Shown here: piece after piece, positions 7,739-14,341 of the stretch
Layout: each line of letters opens with the position of its first letter
How positions within the stretch are numbered: position 1 is the stretch's first letter
NCBI GenBank assembly: GCA_019240015.1
Contig: JAFAZB010000028.1
Location: forward strand, 1-20,899
Direction: 5' to 3'
DNA length: 20,899 bases
From: Solirubrobacterales bacterium
Lineage (GTDB): Bacteria > Actinomycetota > Thermoleophilia > Solirubrobacterales > Solirubrobacteraceae
The notes under the pieces: model-generated
The model's input: only the letters and a program-made list of their open reading frames with translations
Told to the model about the DNA's origin: nothing
Database searches by the model: none
Made by a program: the position numbers and the translations under genes

Positions 7739-8965
7739 ATGCCCCGTCGCGTGCTCGCGACCGACGCGCAGGAGCGCTCGATGCTCGCCGCGATCAGGTG
7801 CCTGGGCCAGGCCGGGTTCGAGGTCACCGCGGTCGCCGACACGGGGATCGCGCCAGGAATGTGGTCCCGCGCGGCGGTCGAGCACCGGCCGGCGCCCGAC
7901 CCCCGGGTGTCGGTCGGCGACTTCATCGCGAAGCTCGAAGCGATCGTGAGCGAACGGCACTACGACCTGCTCGTGCCCGGCACCGACATCTCCCTGCTGA
8001 CCGTCTCCTCCGAACGCCACCGGCTCGCTCCGCACGTGGACTTGGGCCTGCCCCCGCACGAGATCGTCGAGCGCGCGCTCGACAGGAAGGTGCTCGCGCA
8101 GGAGGCCGCGGATGTGGAGCTCGCTTCTCCCGACGCGCGAGTGTGCGAGCGACCCGAGGATGCGCTGGACGCGGCGCTTTCGTTCGGCTACCCGGTGCTC
8201 GTCAAGCCGTCACGGATCGTCCGCGAGATCGACGGGGGAATGCAGCGCTTCGCGAGCGTGCTCGCGCACGACCCGCCCACGGTCACCGACGCCGCCGGGG
8301 AGTTCGGGACCTGCATCGTGCAGCGCTGCGCGACGGGCCCCGTGATCTCATTCGGCGGCGTCGTCACCGACGACGGGTTGCTGGCGTTCGTCGTGTCGCG
8401 CTATCTCCGGACCTGGCCTCCGGAAGCGGGCAACGTGTGCTTCTCGGAGACGATCGTTCCGCCCGTCGGCCTCGCCGAACGGGTGGAGGCGCTCGCGGCC
8501 CGAATCGGCTGGGTGGGGCTGTTCGAGCTCGAGCTGATCGAGCAGCCGGACGGCAGCCTGGCGGCGATCGATTTCAACCCCAGGGCCTACGGTTCGATGA
8601 CCCTCGCCGCGGCCGCGGGAGTCCCCCTCTCGGCACTGTGGTGCAGCTGGGCGCTGGGAGACGAGCCCGGCAGCTCGAGCGCGCGCGCGGGGATCCGCTA
8701 CCGCTGGGAGGACGCCGACTTCAGACACTGCCTGTGGCAGCTTCGACACGGCCGGATACGGGCCGCGGCGAGCGTCCTGCGGCCACATCGCGAGGTCACG
8801 CACGCCTACTTCCAGGCGCGCGATCCCGCGCCGCTGATCGCGCGCGGGGCCCAGCTGGTCCGATTGGCGCGCAACCATCGACGACAGAAGCTCCCCAGCG
8901 GGCGGTTCGCGACCGCCGGCGCGCAGCCGCCTAGCCTCGGAAGCGAAGGATCTCGGCGATCGTAA
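7739..8965 (+). CDS. ATP-grasp domain ligase, carboxylate-amine type
   Basis: This 408-aa protein has an N-terminal pre-ATP-grasp Rossmann-like part (about 1-110), then an ATP-grasp core. The core has YPVLVKPS with Lys156 as the expected ATP phosphate-binding lysine, FELELI with acidic Glu263/Glu265, and DFNPRAYGS (Asp278, Asn280, Arg282) as Mg/ATP ligands. The family joins a carboxylate to an amine or thiol through an acyl-phosphate. The substrate cannot be deduced. The open frame begins well upstream within the GT2 gene, but the ATG at 7739 (or GTG at 7736) directly after the GT2 stop is the sensible start, because the Rossmann strand begins there. Pairing with a GT2 suggests attachment of an amino acid or other acyl group to a sugar or precursor (inference). 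Its 3' end overlaps the convergent sugar transferase by 35 bp. Confidence 0.85.
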   Translation: MPRRVLATDAQERSMLAAIRCLGQAGFEVTAVADTGIAPGMWSRAAVEHRPAPDPRVSVGDFIAKLEAIVSERHYDLLVPGTDISLLTVSSERHRLAPHVDLGLPPHEIVERALDRKVLAQEAADVELASPDARVCERPEDALDAALSFGYPVLVKPSRIVREIDGGMQRFASVLAHDPPTVTDAAGEFGTCIVQRCATGPVISFGGVVTDDGLLAFVVSRYLRTWPPEAGNVCFSETIVPPVGLAERVEALAARIGWVGLFELELIEQPDGSLAAIDFNPRAYGSMTLAAAAGVPLSALWCSWALGDEPGSSSARAGIRYRWEDADFRHCLWQLRHGRIRAAASVLRPHREVTHAYFQARDPAPLIARGAQLVRLARNHRRQKLPSGRFATAGAQPPSLGSEGSRRS

Positions 8966-10445
8966 GCGCGATGATCCGGAAGTCGAGCCCCAGCGACCAA
9001 TTCTGGATGTAGTGGTTATCCCACTCGACGCGCTGGGCGATCGACGTCTCTCCGCGCAGCCCGTTCACCTGTGCCAAGCCGGTGATCCCGGACTTCACAC
9101 GATGGCGATCGGTGTATCGGTCGACGAGCAGCTCGAAATCGCGGGCGTAGCCCAACCGCTCCGGACGGGGCCCCACGAGCGACATCTCGCCGCGCAGCAC
9201 GTTGATCAGCTGCGGCAGCTCATCGAGCGAGGTCGCCCGCAGTACACGCCCCACCGGGGTCGTGCGGTCGAGCGCGTCGGGGACGCTGTGAGCCGAGGTG
9301 CCGCGGATCTGGGCCGCCCAACCGGCGTCCGCCTCGCCGTTGGCCGAGGGGCTCCCTCGCATCGTGCGGAACTTGAGCATCGTGAACTCACGGCCGTCCC
9401 GGCCCATCCGCTGCTGACGGAAAAGGATCGGCCCCGGAGACGAGAACCGCACGAACAGCGCGATCACCCCCATCACCGGTGCCATCGCGAGCAGCCCGAT
9501 CAGCGCCACCCCCCGGTCCAGCGCGTGCTTGACGGCGAACTGCCAGCCCCGAGGATCGACCGCCCGCAGCCTCAACAGCGGCAGCCCGCCCACGTGGTCC
9601 AGCGCGGCGCGCTCGTTGATCGACTCGTACAGGCGCGGCACGAGCGACACGTCGACGCCCAGCTGCTGACACTGCCTCACCTTCGCAACCAGCACGTGGT
9701 CGGGCTCGGAGGAGAACGCCAGGATCACGTGGCGGGCGCCCGTCGCTTCGATCGCGTCGCCGAGGTCGTCGAGCCCGCCCAACACCGGCACCGACGGGGC
9801 CGTGGAGTGCTCTGCCCGAGGCAGGGGGTCGGCATCGAGGAACCCGACCGGCCGCAGGCCATAGCTGGGCTCTCCGACCAGCCGCTCGACGAGCTGGCTG
9901 CCGATCACCCCGGCGCCGACGATCAGCGTACGCGCGGCGAGCGCTTGGCTGCGAATCAGGCGGCGGCGAAGCGAGAGCAGCACCACTCGCGCGACGCCGA
10001 GGTACACGGCCGCGAACATCCACAACCGGAGCCCCAGCGTGAGCGGGTGAGCGGAACCAAGGATCGAGTCGACCGCGATCGTCAGCATCGCGGCGAGCGA
10101 CACCACTCCCAGGACGTGGGCGCCGGTGTCGAGCAGCGAGCCGTTCAAGCGGTCATCGGGCGCCCGGCGCACGTGCATCATCGTCAGCACCACGACCGTG
10201 AACACCGCCGCCAGCAAGCGGTTCGAGGGAACGCTCCGGATCGAGGCGTCGGCGAACAGCGCCATGCTCGAGGCCAGCGACAGCACCATCACGTCCACCA
10301 GCAGCCGCACCCGCCCCCAGGTGCGGGAATCGGCGAGACGATTGGAGGCGCCCAGGAGCAGCTCGGGGAACGGCCAAGCGACCCGGAAGCGATTCTGCGT
10401 CGCTCCAGCTCTAGCAGCCTGCTCTATGGCGGGTGGTGGCGTCAT
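8931..10445 (-). CDS. Polyprenyl-phosphate sugar-1-phosphate transferase (initiating enzyme)
   Basis: This is a 504-aa PNPT-family protein. Four membrane helices in the first 160 residues are followed by a Rossmann-like domain starting TLIVGAGVIGSQLVERL, then a re-entrant helix (GVALIGLLAMAPVMGVIAL) and the catalytic bacterial sugar transferase domain. That domain has GPILFRQQRMGRDG, KFRTM, TSLDELPQ, SLVGPRP and GITGLAQVNG. It moves a sugar-1-phosphate from an NDP-sugar to undecaprenyl phosphate and so starts repeat-unit synthesis. The frame stays open to 10958, but the extension is Pro/Gln/Arg-rich, has mixed codon use, spans a TATAAT box and would overlap the divergent gene at 10930. The ATG at 10445 gives the normal family length. 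An ATG at 10712 remains possible. Confidence 0.92.
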   Translation of the reverse strand: MTPPPAIEQAARAGATQNRFRVAWPFPELLLGASNRLADSRTWGRVRLLVDVMVLSLASSMALFADASIRSVPSNRLLAAVFTVVVLTMMHVRRAPDDRLNGSLLDTGAHVLGVVSLAAMLTIAVDSILGSAHPLTLGLRLWMFAAVYLGVARVVLLSLRRRLIRSQALAARTLIVGAGVIGSQLVERLVGEPSYGLRPVGFLDADPLPRAEHSTAPSVPVLGGLDDLGDAIEATGARHVILAFSSEPDHVLVAKVRQCQQLGVDVSLVPRLYESINERAALDHVGGLPLLRLRAVDPRGWQFAVKHALDRGVALIGLLAMAPVMGVIALFVRFSSPGPILFRQQRMGRDGREFTMLKFRTMRGSPSANGEADAGWAAQIRGTSAHSVPDALDRTTPVGRVLRATSLDELPQLINVLRGEMSLVGPRPERLGYARDFELLVDRYTDRHRVKSGITGLAQVNGLRGETSIAQRVEWDNHYIQNWSLGLDFRIIALTIAEILRFRG

Positions 10446-10571
10446 CAGTCTCGACCCTGCTTGTGGAACTGCCGGTTGGCGGTATCCGGGAGACGACACC
10501 CGCCTGTGCGCTGGTCCGGCCGCGGTGCTATCCGCTGTCCGGCGCGCGGTGCGTCTATAGCCCTTATGGAA

Positions 10572-10577
10572 ATTATA
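10572..10577 (-). promoter_or_regulatory. Consensus -10 box (TATAAT) for the sugar transferase gene
   Basis: The reverse strand carries a perfect TATAAT, rare by chance in such GC-rich DNA. No good -35 hexamer lies 16-18 bp upstream. Transcription from it would give a leader of about 120 nt before the ATG at 10445. A second weaker box, TATAGA, lies at 10554-10559. Confidence 0.5.
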
Positions 10578-10813
10578 GCGCGGGACCGGAGAGAGATGCG
10601 CCGTTTCTTGGAGCTTTTGCGCGTCCGCTTGCGAGCCGGCCTCCGCCGCTGCCGTCTGCGCCTGGTCCTGGGGGTCCGATGGCTCCGATGGCCGGTTTGT
10701 CGTCGATGCCATATCGAGCTTCGATCTGCGCCCCCGCTCGTGTCTCGTCCTGCGGTCCGGAGGCCATAAACCGTCTCTGTACATACTCGTCTCCGTCGTC
10801 CACAAAGGTCTCC

Positions 10814-10832
10814 GCGGTTTGTCCGGAACCGC
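10814..10832. other. Hairpin-forming inverted repeat
   Basis: GCGGTT at 10814-10819 pairs perfectly with AACCGC at 10827-10832 across a 7-nt loop. It includes the first CCGGAACCG copy. It could be an operator or RNA hairpin. No U-tract follows, so a terminator is unlikely. Confidence 0.4.
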
Positions 10833-10872
10833 ATGCGGCTTATCCAGGACCGCGGCGCGGAAACTACGTAGC

Positions 10873-10886
10873 CCGGGGTGCCCCGG
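10873..10886. promoter_or_regulatory. Dyad CCGGGG-TG-CCCCGG, possible operator
   Basis: A 14-bp near-palindrome lies just upstream of a TAGGAT box (10895-10900) and overlaps a GGAACC element (10885-10890). That is where a repressor or activator of the gene at 10930 could bind. Function is inferred from position only. Confidence 0.35.
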
Positions 10887-10913
10887 AACCGGCGTAGGAT
10901 TTGGCCGAACGTC
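10885..10913 (+). promoter_or_regulatory. Candidate promoter of the small-gene cluster
   Basis: Two readings are possible. TAGGAT at 10895-10900 fits a housekeeping -10 box without a -35 match. Alternatively GGAACC (10885-10890) and CGTC (10910-10913) resemble the -35/-10 of an extracytoplasmic-function sigma promoter, but the 19-bp spacer is longer than usual. Neither can be decided without transcript mapping. Confidence 0.3.
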
Positions 10914-10916
10914 GTC

Positions 10917-10922
10917 AGGAGG
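10917..10922 (+). promoter_or_regulatory. Strong Shine-Dalgarno AGGAGG for the 74-aa gene
   Basis: AGGAGG is followed by seven bases and the ATG at 10930. This is the strongest ribosome-binding site in the window and fixes the start of the small gene rather than an upstream in-frame ATG at 10819. Confidence 0.75.
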
Positions 10923-10929
10923 TCTACAA

Positions 10930-11154
10930 ATGTCCCGACTGATCCGGATGGACCGCACCGGGCACTCGACGGTGGCCGAGTGGAGCGTCGATGACCCGGC
11001 GACGGTGGCGGCCGCGGTGGCCGCCTTCCGGGCCGAGCTCGACCAGGGGTACTACGCCGTGGTGAGTGGCGGAGACGGTCGCGCCGAGCACGTACGCGCG
11101 CTTCCAGTCGACGCTCCGTTGGTGATTCTGCGCCGTCCGATCGCGGGGGGCTAG
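10930..11154 (+). CDS. Small conserved-looking protein of unknown function, 74 aa
   Basis: The ATG at 10930 follows an ideal AGGAGG site, and the codon use is typical of the neighbouring genes, so this is very likely a real gene. The product is soluble and acidic in the middle, with no membrane segment or cysteine. It starts MSRLIRMDRTGHSTVAEW, contains an alanine-rich helix (ATVAAAVAAFRAEL) followed by GYYAVVSGGDG, and ends VILRRPIAGG. I do not recognise a named domain. The pattern of strand, helix, strand, strand could be a small alpha/beta fold. The next gene begins seven bases after its TAG stop, so the two are probably co-transcribed and perhaps translationally coupled. Confidence 0.8.
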   Translation: MSRLIRMDRTGHSTVAEWSVDDPATVAAAVAAFRAELDQGYYAVVSGGDGRAEHVRALPVDAPLVILRRPIAGG

Positions 11155-11161
11155 CACGGGT

Positions 11162-11824
11162 CTGCACGGAGCACCAGCCGCGGCCGGGCGGGACGCGGCG
11201 CTGCCCGAGCTCGCGAGGGTCTACTGGCGGCCGCGCACGAGCGAACGCTCGCTGATCCGCGGCGGGCGGCTGTGGACGCTGGCCACTGCCGCCAGCGCGC
11301 TGCCGTTCGTCGCGATCGCGGGTCTGCTGGTTTGGGTAAGCCCGATCACGGCTCCGCTGGGCCTGCTGGCGCTGGCGCACGCATGGGCGATTCCCGAGCT
11401 GTACGCCGCCCGCGGGGCGCGCGTCGTGGAGCCCGCTGCCCGCCAGCAGCCGGGAGCCGAGCGGCGCTCGCTTGGTCTGCTCGGCGATCTGGTCGGGCAC
11501 CGCGCGCGGGAGCTGCACGCGCGCAGCGGGCTGATGCTGGAGCCGGGCGCCCTGGGCGCCTGGTTGCTGGGCGAGGCGGGTGCGCTGCTGGTCCTGCCCT
11601 CAGGACGCAGGGTGTACTGCTACTGCATCCGGGTGCCCGAACCGGATCTCCCGTCCGGAGATCGGATCGCGCATCTGCTGCTCGCGCTCAGGGCGGATGA
11701 GCGGGGGTTCGCCACGGTCGCGAACGTGGCTTTCTCCGGCGCCTGCTGGCGTCTGCGCCGGCGCTTGCGCAGGCCCGCGCGGGACGGACTCGACACCGCG
11801 ATCGCGGCAGCCAAGGCGATCTGA
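11162..11824 (+). CDS. Two-TM protein of unknown function, probable CTG start
   Basis: The frame is open from 11126 to the TGA at 11822-11824. The first ATG, GTG or TTG is a GTG at 11426, yet typical codon use and a clear double membrane helix (about residues 36-58 and 61-79) lie upstream of it. The best start is the CTG at 11162, eleven bases after a G-run at 11145-11150 and seven bases after the previous stop, giving 220 aa. A sequencing error that destroyed a normal start is the alternative. The cytoplasmic C-terminal part contains RRVYCYCIRVPEPD and a later WRLRRRLRRPARDG basic stretch. No known domain is recognised. It appears coupled to the 74-aa gene. Confidence 0.65.
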   Translation: MHGAPAAAGRDAALPELARVYWRPRTSERSLIRGGRLWTLATAASALPFVAIAGLLVWVSPITAPLGLLALAHAWAIPELYAARGARVVEPAARQQPGAERRSLGLLGDLVGHRARELHARSGLMLEPGALGAWLLGEAGALLVLPSGRRVYCYCIRVPEPDLPSGDRIAHLLLALRADERGFATVANVAFSGACWRLRRRLRRPARDGLDTAIAAAKAI

Positions 11825-11948
11825 CCCGCCGATCCGGAGCGCGGCCGATCGGTTCGAGCCTCCGCCCAGGCCATGCGGCGCAGCGGGCGGCGCGAAGATT
11901 GTCCTCGGGGCCAATGTCGCGAACCCCGCCCCGCGGCATGATCCCGGC

Positions 11949-12116
11949 ATGACGATTCTGGCTTCATCCTCCAAGGTGCTGCTCGTGGCCGACCGGCGCG
12001 GTGACGCAGGCGAGAGCGGCGCCACCCGGGTGCGACGCTACCGGCTGGCGCGTCTGCGACTGGAAAACCGTCCGAGCGACGCCGCGGACGGCGTCGATCA
12101 GCCCAAACGGGCCTGA
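11949..12116 (+). CDS. Possible small ORF, 55 aa
   Basis: An ATG at 11949 opens a 55-codon frame starting MTILASSSKVLLVADRRGD, rich in Arg, Ala and Asp and ending VDQPKRA. There is no Shine-Dalgarno, but a CATGAT box (11938-11943) ends six bases before the ATG, which would fit a leaderless transcript. No domain or membrane segment is seen. It may be a genuine short gene or a chance frame in GC-rich DNA. Confidence 0.35.
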   Translation: MTILASSSKVLLVADRRGDAGESGATRVRRYRLARLRLENRPSDAADGVDQPKRA

Positions 12117-12160
12117 GCGGATATTGCCCGGCGCTCGGCGGCGGCGCCTAGCCGGCGCGC

Positions 12161-12166
12161 TACGCT
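12161..12166 (+). promoter_or_regulatory. -10-like box, possible leaderless promoter
   Basis: TACGCT (TAnnnT pattern) ends seven bases before the ATG at 12174, where transcription would start, and no ribosome-binding site lies between. No clear -35 element is present 16-18 bp upstream. Confidence 0.35.
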
Positions 12167-12173
12167 ATCGAGC

Positions 12174-12368
12174 ATGCAAACCGACCTCGAGGCCCGACCC
12201 GCGCGTCCGCCGATTCTGCGGCGCGCTGTCGCCGGCCTGATCCTGATCGCGGCGGCGGCGCTCGCGATCCACATCGTGATCGGCCTGGTAGTCACCATCT
12301 TCTGGATCGCCGTGGGACTCGCGGTGGCGGTTGCGGTGCTCTGGGCGCTGAAGACGATCGTCTGGTAG
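12174..12368 (+). CDS. Small membrane protein, 64 aa, two helices
   Basis: The product has a polar N-terminal tail (MQTDLEARPARPP) followed by almost continuous hydrophobic sequence with two likely membrane helices at about 19-40 and 43-61, ending LWALKTIVW. No catalytic motif is present. The next gene's ribosome-binding site overlaps its TAG stop, so it is the first gene of a two-gene unit with the zinc-ribbon protein at 12378. Small paired membrane proteins like this are often structural or regulatory, but no function can be assigned. Confidence 0.7.
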   Translation: MQTDLEARPARPPILRRAVAGLILIAAAALAIHIVIGLVVTIFWIAVGLAVAVAVLWALKTIVW

Positions 12369-12377
12369 GAGCGACAT

Positions 12378-12680
12378 ATGGAGGGCATGGGTCTGCTCGT
12401 GATCCTGTTCTTCTTCGGTCTGGCCGGCGGCATCGTCGGCCGGATCAAGGGCAGCTCGTTCCTGCTGTGGTTCATGATCTCGGGCCTGATCCCGTTCTTC
12501 GGGCTGCTCACGGCGATCTGCTACCGCTGGGAGGATCGAGAGCTGCGTCGGCAGTGTCCGGGCTGCGGGCGGGTGGTCAAGCTGCACGACGCGCTCTGCA
12601 CCCGCTGCGGCACCGAACTCGAGTTCCCGTCGGTCGCGATCGCCTCCGAAGCCGCGACGCGCGCACGGCCGGCCGCGTGA
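12378..12680 (+). CDS. Membrane-anchored zinc-ribbon protein, 100 aa
   Basis: Two N-terminal hydrophobic helices (about 4-20 and 28-48) are followed by a zinc ribbon with Cys60-x2-Cys63 and Cys74-x2-Cys77 (CPGCGR and CTRCGTE), then a short Ala/Arg-rich tail. The ribbon would face the cytoplasm if both helices span the membrane. TAGGAG at 12366-12371 sits six bases before the ATG and includes the stop of the previous gene, so the pair is coupled. The function is unknown. The last 36 bases of the gene are part of the 52-bp direct repeat, so the final residues may be a recent alteration of the original C terminus. Confidence 0.8.
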   Translation: MEGMGLLVILFFFGLAGGIVGRIKGSSFLLWFMISGLIPFFGLLTAICYRWEDRELRRQCPGCGRVVKLHDALCTRCGTELEFPSVAIASEAATRARPAA

Positions 12681-12696
12681 GTCCGCGGTAGCGACT
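12645..12696. repeat. 52-bp perfect direct repeat, copy 1
   Basis: The sequence from TCCGAAGCCGCG to GGTAGCGACT is identical to 12911-12962. This copy covers the last codons and stop of the zinc-ribbon gene plus 16 bases of the spacer. Confidence 0.95.
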
Positions 12697-12755
12697 GCCG
12701 GACTGCATGCGCGGCTGGCGGGGCGCGCCAATCGACACGATCGCGCACTCGTGCT

Positions 12756-12769
12756 CCCGTCGGGACGGG
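12756..12769. other. Dyad CCCGTC-GG-GACGGG
   Basis: A perfect 6-bp inverted repeat with a two-base centre lies 75 bp after the zinc-ribbon stop. It could form a short hairpin or bind a dimeric protein. There is no T-run next to it. Confidence 0.35.
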
Positions 12770-12808
12770 TGTGTGCGTCTCGGTGCGGTTAGGTGATGCC
12801 TAGCGGAA

Positions 12809-12834
12809 CCACCCCCGAAAACGGCCGGGGGTGG
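12809..12834. terminator. Strong GC hairpin, likely bidirectional terminator
   Basis: CCACCCCCG (12809-12817) pairs perfectly with CGGGGGTGG (12826-12834) across an 8-nt loop. It lies between the convergent ends of the zinc-ribbon gene (12680) and the flavoprotein gene (12961). A classical T-tract is missing; only GATTTGG follows. It is therefore called by stem strength and position. Confidence 0.5.
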
Positions 12835-12891
12835 GTGCGATTTGGTGCGACCGCCTGGTCGAGGCTCGCGGGCGACGCGTTGCTCCGGCAG

Positions 12892-12906
12892 CGCGCCTTC
12901 GGCGCG
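12892..12906. other. Short hairpin CGCGCC-TTC-GGCGCG
   Basis: A perfect 6-bp stem with a 3-nt loop lies just before the second 52-bp repeat copy. It may assist termination of the leftward flavoprotein transcript. Confidence 0.35.
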
Positions 12907-12910
12907 TTGT

Positions 12911-12962
12911 TCCGAAGCCGCGACGCGCGCACGGCCGGCCGCGTGAGTCCGCGGTAGCGACT
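12911..12962. repeat. 52-bp perfect direct repeat, copy 2
   Basis: Identical to 12645-12696, with starts 266 bp apart. Its last two bases are within the reverse-strand stop codon (12961-12963) of the flavoprotein gene. Confidence 0.95.
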
Positions 12963-14211
12963 AGAACGCGAAGCTGATCGGCTTCTGCGAGTGGCCGAGC
13001 ACGCCCCGAGTGACCGCCGGAGCGGCGTACCAGGTGCCCACCACGAAACGCATGATCGGCCCGAAGCTGTATGCGGCGGCCGCGCCGACGAAATGCAGTC
13101 CCGGCACCGACGATTCGAGCCCCGGGGTGAGCCGGGGGTATCCGTTCACCAGCTCCAGCTCGGCGGTCAGCTCGGGTGCCAGAAACGGGTAGCGCCGGAC
13201 GTCCACCTGATAGCCCGTACCGAGCAGGACGTGGTCGACGAGTCGCTGTGAGCCGTCTGCGAGGACCAGACGCACCTGCTCTCCGTCCGGCTCGGCCCCG
13301 ACCACGGAGTGACCCGGGGAGAGGACCGCATTTTCGAGCCGCGGCTTGAGCCAGGCGGCGCCGGCTGGACGGATGCAGCGCGAAACGACCCATGCCTGCG
13401 CCGCCGGCGGCGTGCGTCTGTACACATCGGGCGTCGCCGCGATCCATCCTGAGAGCCTGCCGCCGACGTCGGTCGGCGGCGGCGCGATCGGGATGAATCG
13501 TCCACGAGGGGGCCCTTCGGCCAGTGCGCCGTCTTCCTGCGCGAGCCAGCGGATCATGGGCGCCCGGGCCAGCAACTCGACGCTCGCGCCACGCTCGCTC
13601 AGCAGCGCGGCGGACTCGAGCGCGCTTTGACCGGCGCCGATCACGATCACGCGCTTGCCGGCGAACACGCCGAGGTCGACGTGGTCAGCGGCGTGGGACA
13701 CCAGCGCCGGGGGGAGCGAGGCGAACGGCTCCGGGCGGCGCGGAAACGGCGACAGGCCTCCGGCGATCACCACGCGGCTCGCCTCCACTCGCTCGCCGTC
13801 GGAGAGCTCGAGCTCGAACGAGCCGTTCTCCCGCCTGACGCTGGCCACTCGCCGGGAATCGATCTCGGGCACTGCCTGGCGCTGGAACCAGCTGGCGTAC
13901 TCCAGGAACTCCTCGAGCCGGAGGTGTGGCCTCTGGACGGTCGTGCCCACGGCCCGCTCGTAGTCCGAGATCGTGAATTGGCGCTTGGGATCGGAGATGC
14001 TGGAGCTGCGATAGCGCGACCGCAGCACCATCCCGGTCGGCATGTTGTTGCGCCAGAACTCCAGCGGCTCGCCGAAGCTCAGCGTCTGCGCGCCGGCGGC
14101 TCGCAGGTGCGCAGCCGCCGCGAGGCCGTAGGGCCCCGCCCCGAGAATCGCCACTGGACCGCTGAAACCTCCATCGCCGTGGCGGGGACGACTAGAGAAA
14201 TCTACGCGCAT
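12961..14211 (-). CDS. FAD/NAD(P)-dependent oxidoreductase, FMO-like
   Basis: This 416-aa flavoprotein has an N-terminal FAD-binding Rossmann motif GAGPYGLAAAAHL from residue 24. FWRNNMPTGMVLRS near 52-65 is a segment typical of flavin monooxygenase-like enzymes. A second dinucleotide site GAGQSALESAALL at 192-204 is for NAD(P)H. Late LLGTGYQVDV and GLHFVGAAAAYSFGP segments complete the fold. The family hydroxylates or oxidises small molecules with O2 and NAD(P)H. Relatives are sometimes named urate hydroxylase or lysine/ornithine N-hydroxylase-like, but nothing here fixes the substrate. The ATG at 14211 precedes the FAD motif by 23 residues. It is divergent from the methyltransferase gene, with a 130-bp AT-richer gap, and its 3' end touches the 52-bp repeat. 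Confidence 0.88.
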   Translation of the reverse strand: MRVDFSSRPRHGDGGFSGPVAILGAGPYGLAAAAHLRAAGAQTLSFGEPLEFWRNNMPTGMVLRSRYRSSSISDPKRQFTISDYERAVGTTVQRPHLRLEEFLEYASWFQRQAVPEIDSRRVASVRRENGSFELELSDGERVEASRVVIAGGLSPFPRRPEPFASLPPALVSHAADHVDLGVFAGKRVIVIGAGQSALESAALLSERGASVELLARAPMIRWLAQEDGALAEGPPRGRFIPIAPPPTDVGGRLSGWIAATPDVYRRTPPAAQAWVVSRCIRPAGAAWLKPRLENAVLSPGHSVVGAEPDGEQVRLVLADGSQRLVDHVLLGTGYQVDVRRYPFLAPELTAELELVNGYPRLTPGLESSVPGLHFVGAAAAYSFGPIMRFVVGTWYAAPAVTRGVLGHSQKPISFAF

Positions 14212-14341
14212 TGCGACATCGCTTGCATCGGCACCCCACTTGTATGCATCAATACTCCGGATTCGCGTCCTTACAACAGGAGCAACAGCCCCAGGAGTGT
14301 AAGCAATTGTCGAGCCTCAGCTGCCAGTTCGGATTCTGACG
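14212..14341. promoter_or_regulatory. AT-richer divergent promoter region
   Basis: This 130-bp stretch between two divergent starts is visibly less GC-rich than its surroundings (for example 14240-14310). A TTGTCG at about 14308-14313 could be a -35 element for the methyltransferase gene, but the matching -10 is weak. No clear ribosome-binding site precedes either start. Confidence 0.4.

Larger units (their letters stand above)
10446..10929. promoter_or_regulatory. 484-bp divergent intergenic region
   Basis: This is the longest stretch without a convincing gene. It is less GC-rich than the flanking genes in places (for example around 10553-10580) and shows no coherent codon bias on either strand. 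It holds a consensus -10 box facing left, two hairpin/dyad elements, two copies of CCGGAACCG exactly 60 bp apart (10823-10831 and 10883-10891), and a likely rightward promoter near 10885-10913. No recognised riboswitch could be assigned. Confidence 0.6.

Noticed and set aside
10433..10897. 154-aa forward open frame in the intergenic region
   Set aside because: Pro/Ser/Cys-rich translation with no hydrophobic or domain pattern, no ribosome-binding site, and codon use unlike the real genes. It is chance openness.
10800..10929. Riboswitch (cyclic dinucleotide type) before the small-gene cluster
   Set aside because: Hairpins are present, but the conserved cores of known c-di-GMP or c-di-AMP riboswitches could not be matched by eye.
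10446..10958. N-terminal extension of the sugar transferase up to 10958
   Set aside because: The extra residues are low-complexity Gln/Ala/Arg/Pro, codon use is mixed, a TATAAT box lies inside, and it would overlap the well-supported gene at 10930. The start at 10445 gives the normal length.
12645..12962. attL/attR pair of an integrated element
   Set aside because: Only 214 bp lie between the repeats and no integrase or tRNA gene is near, so a classical island is not supported. It is kept only as an unexplained repeat.
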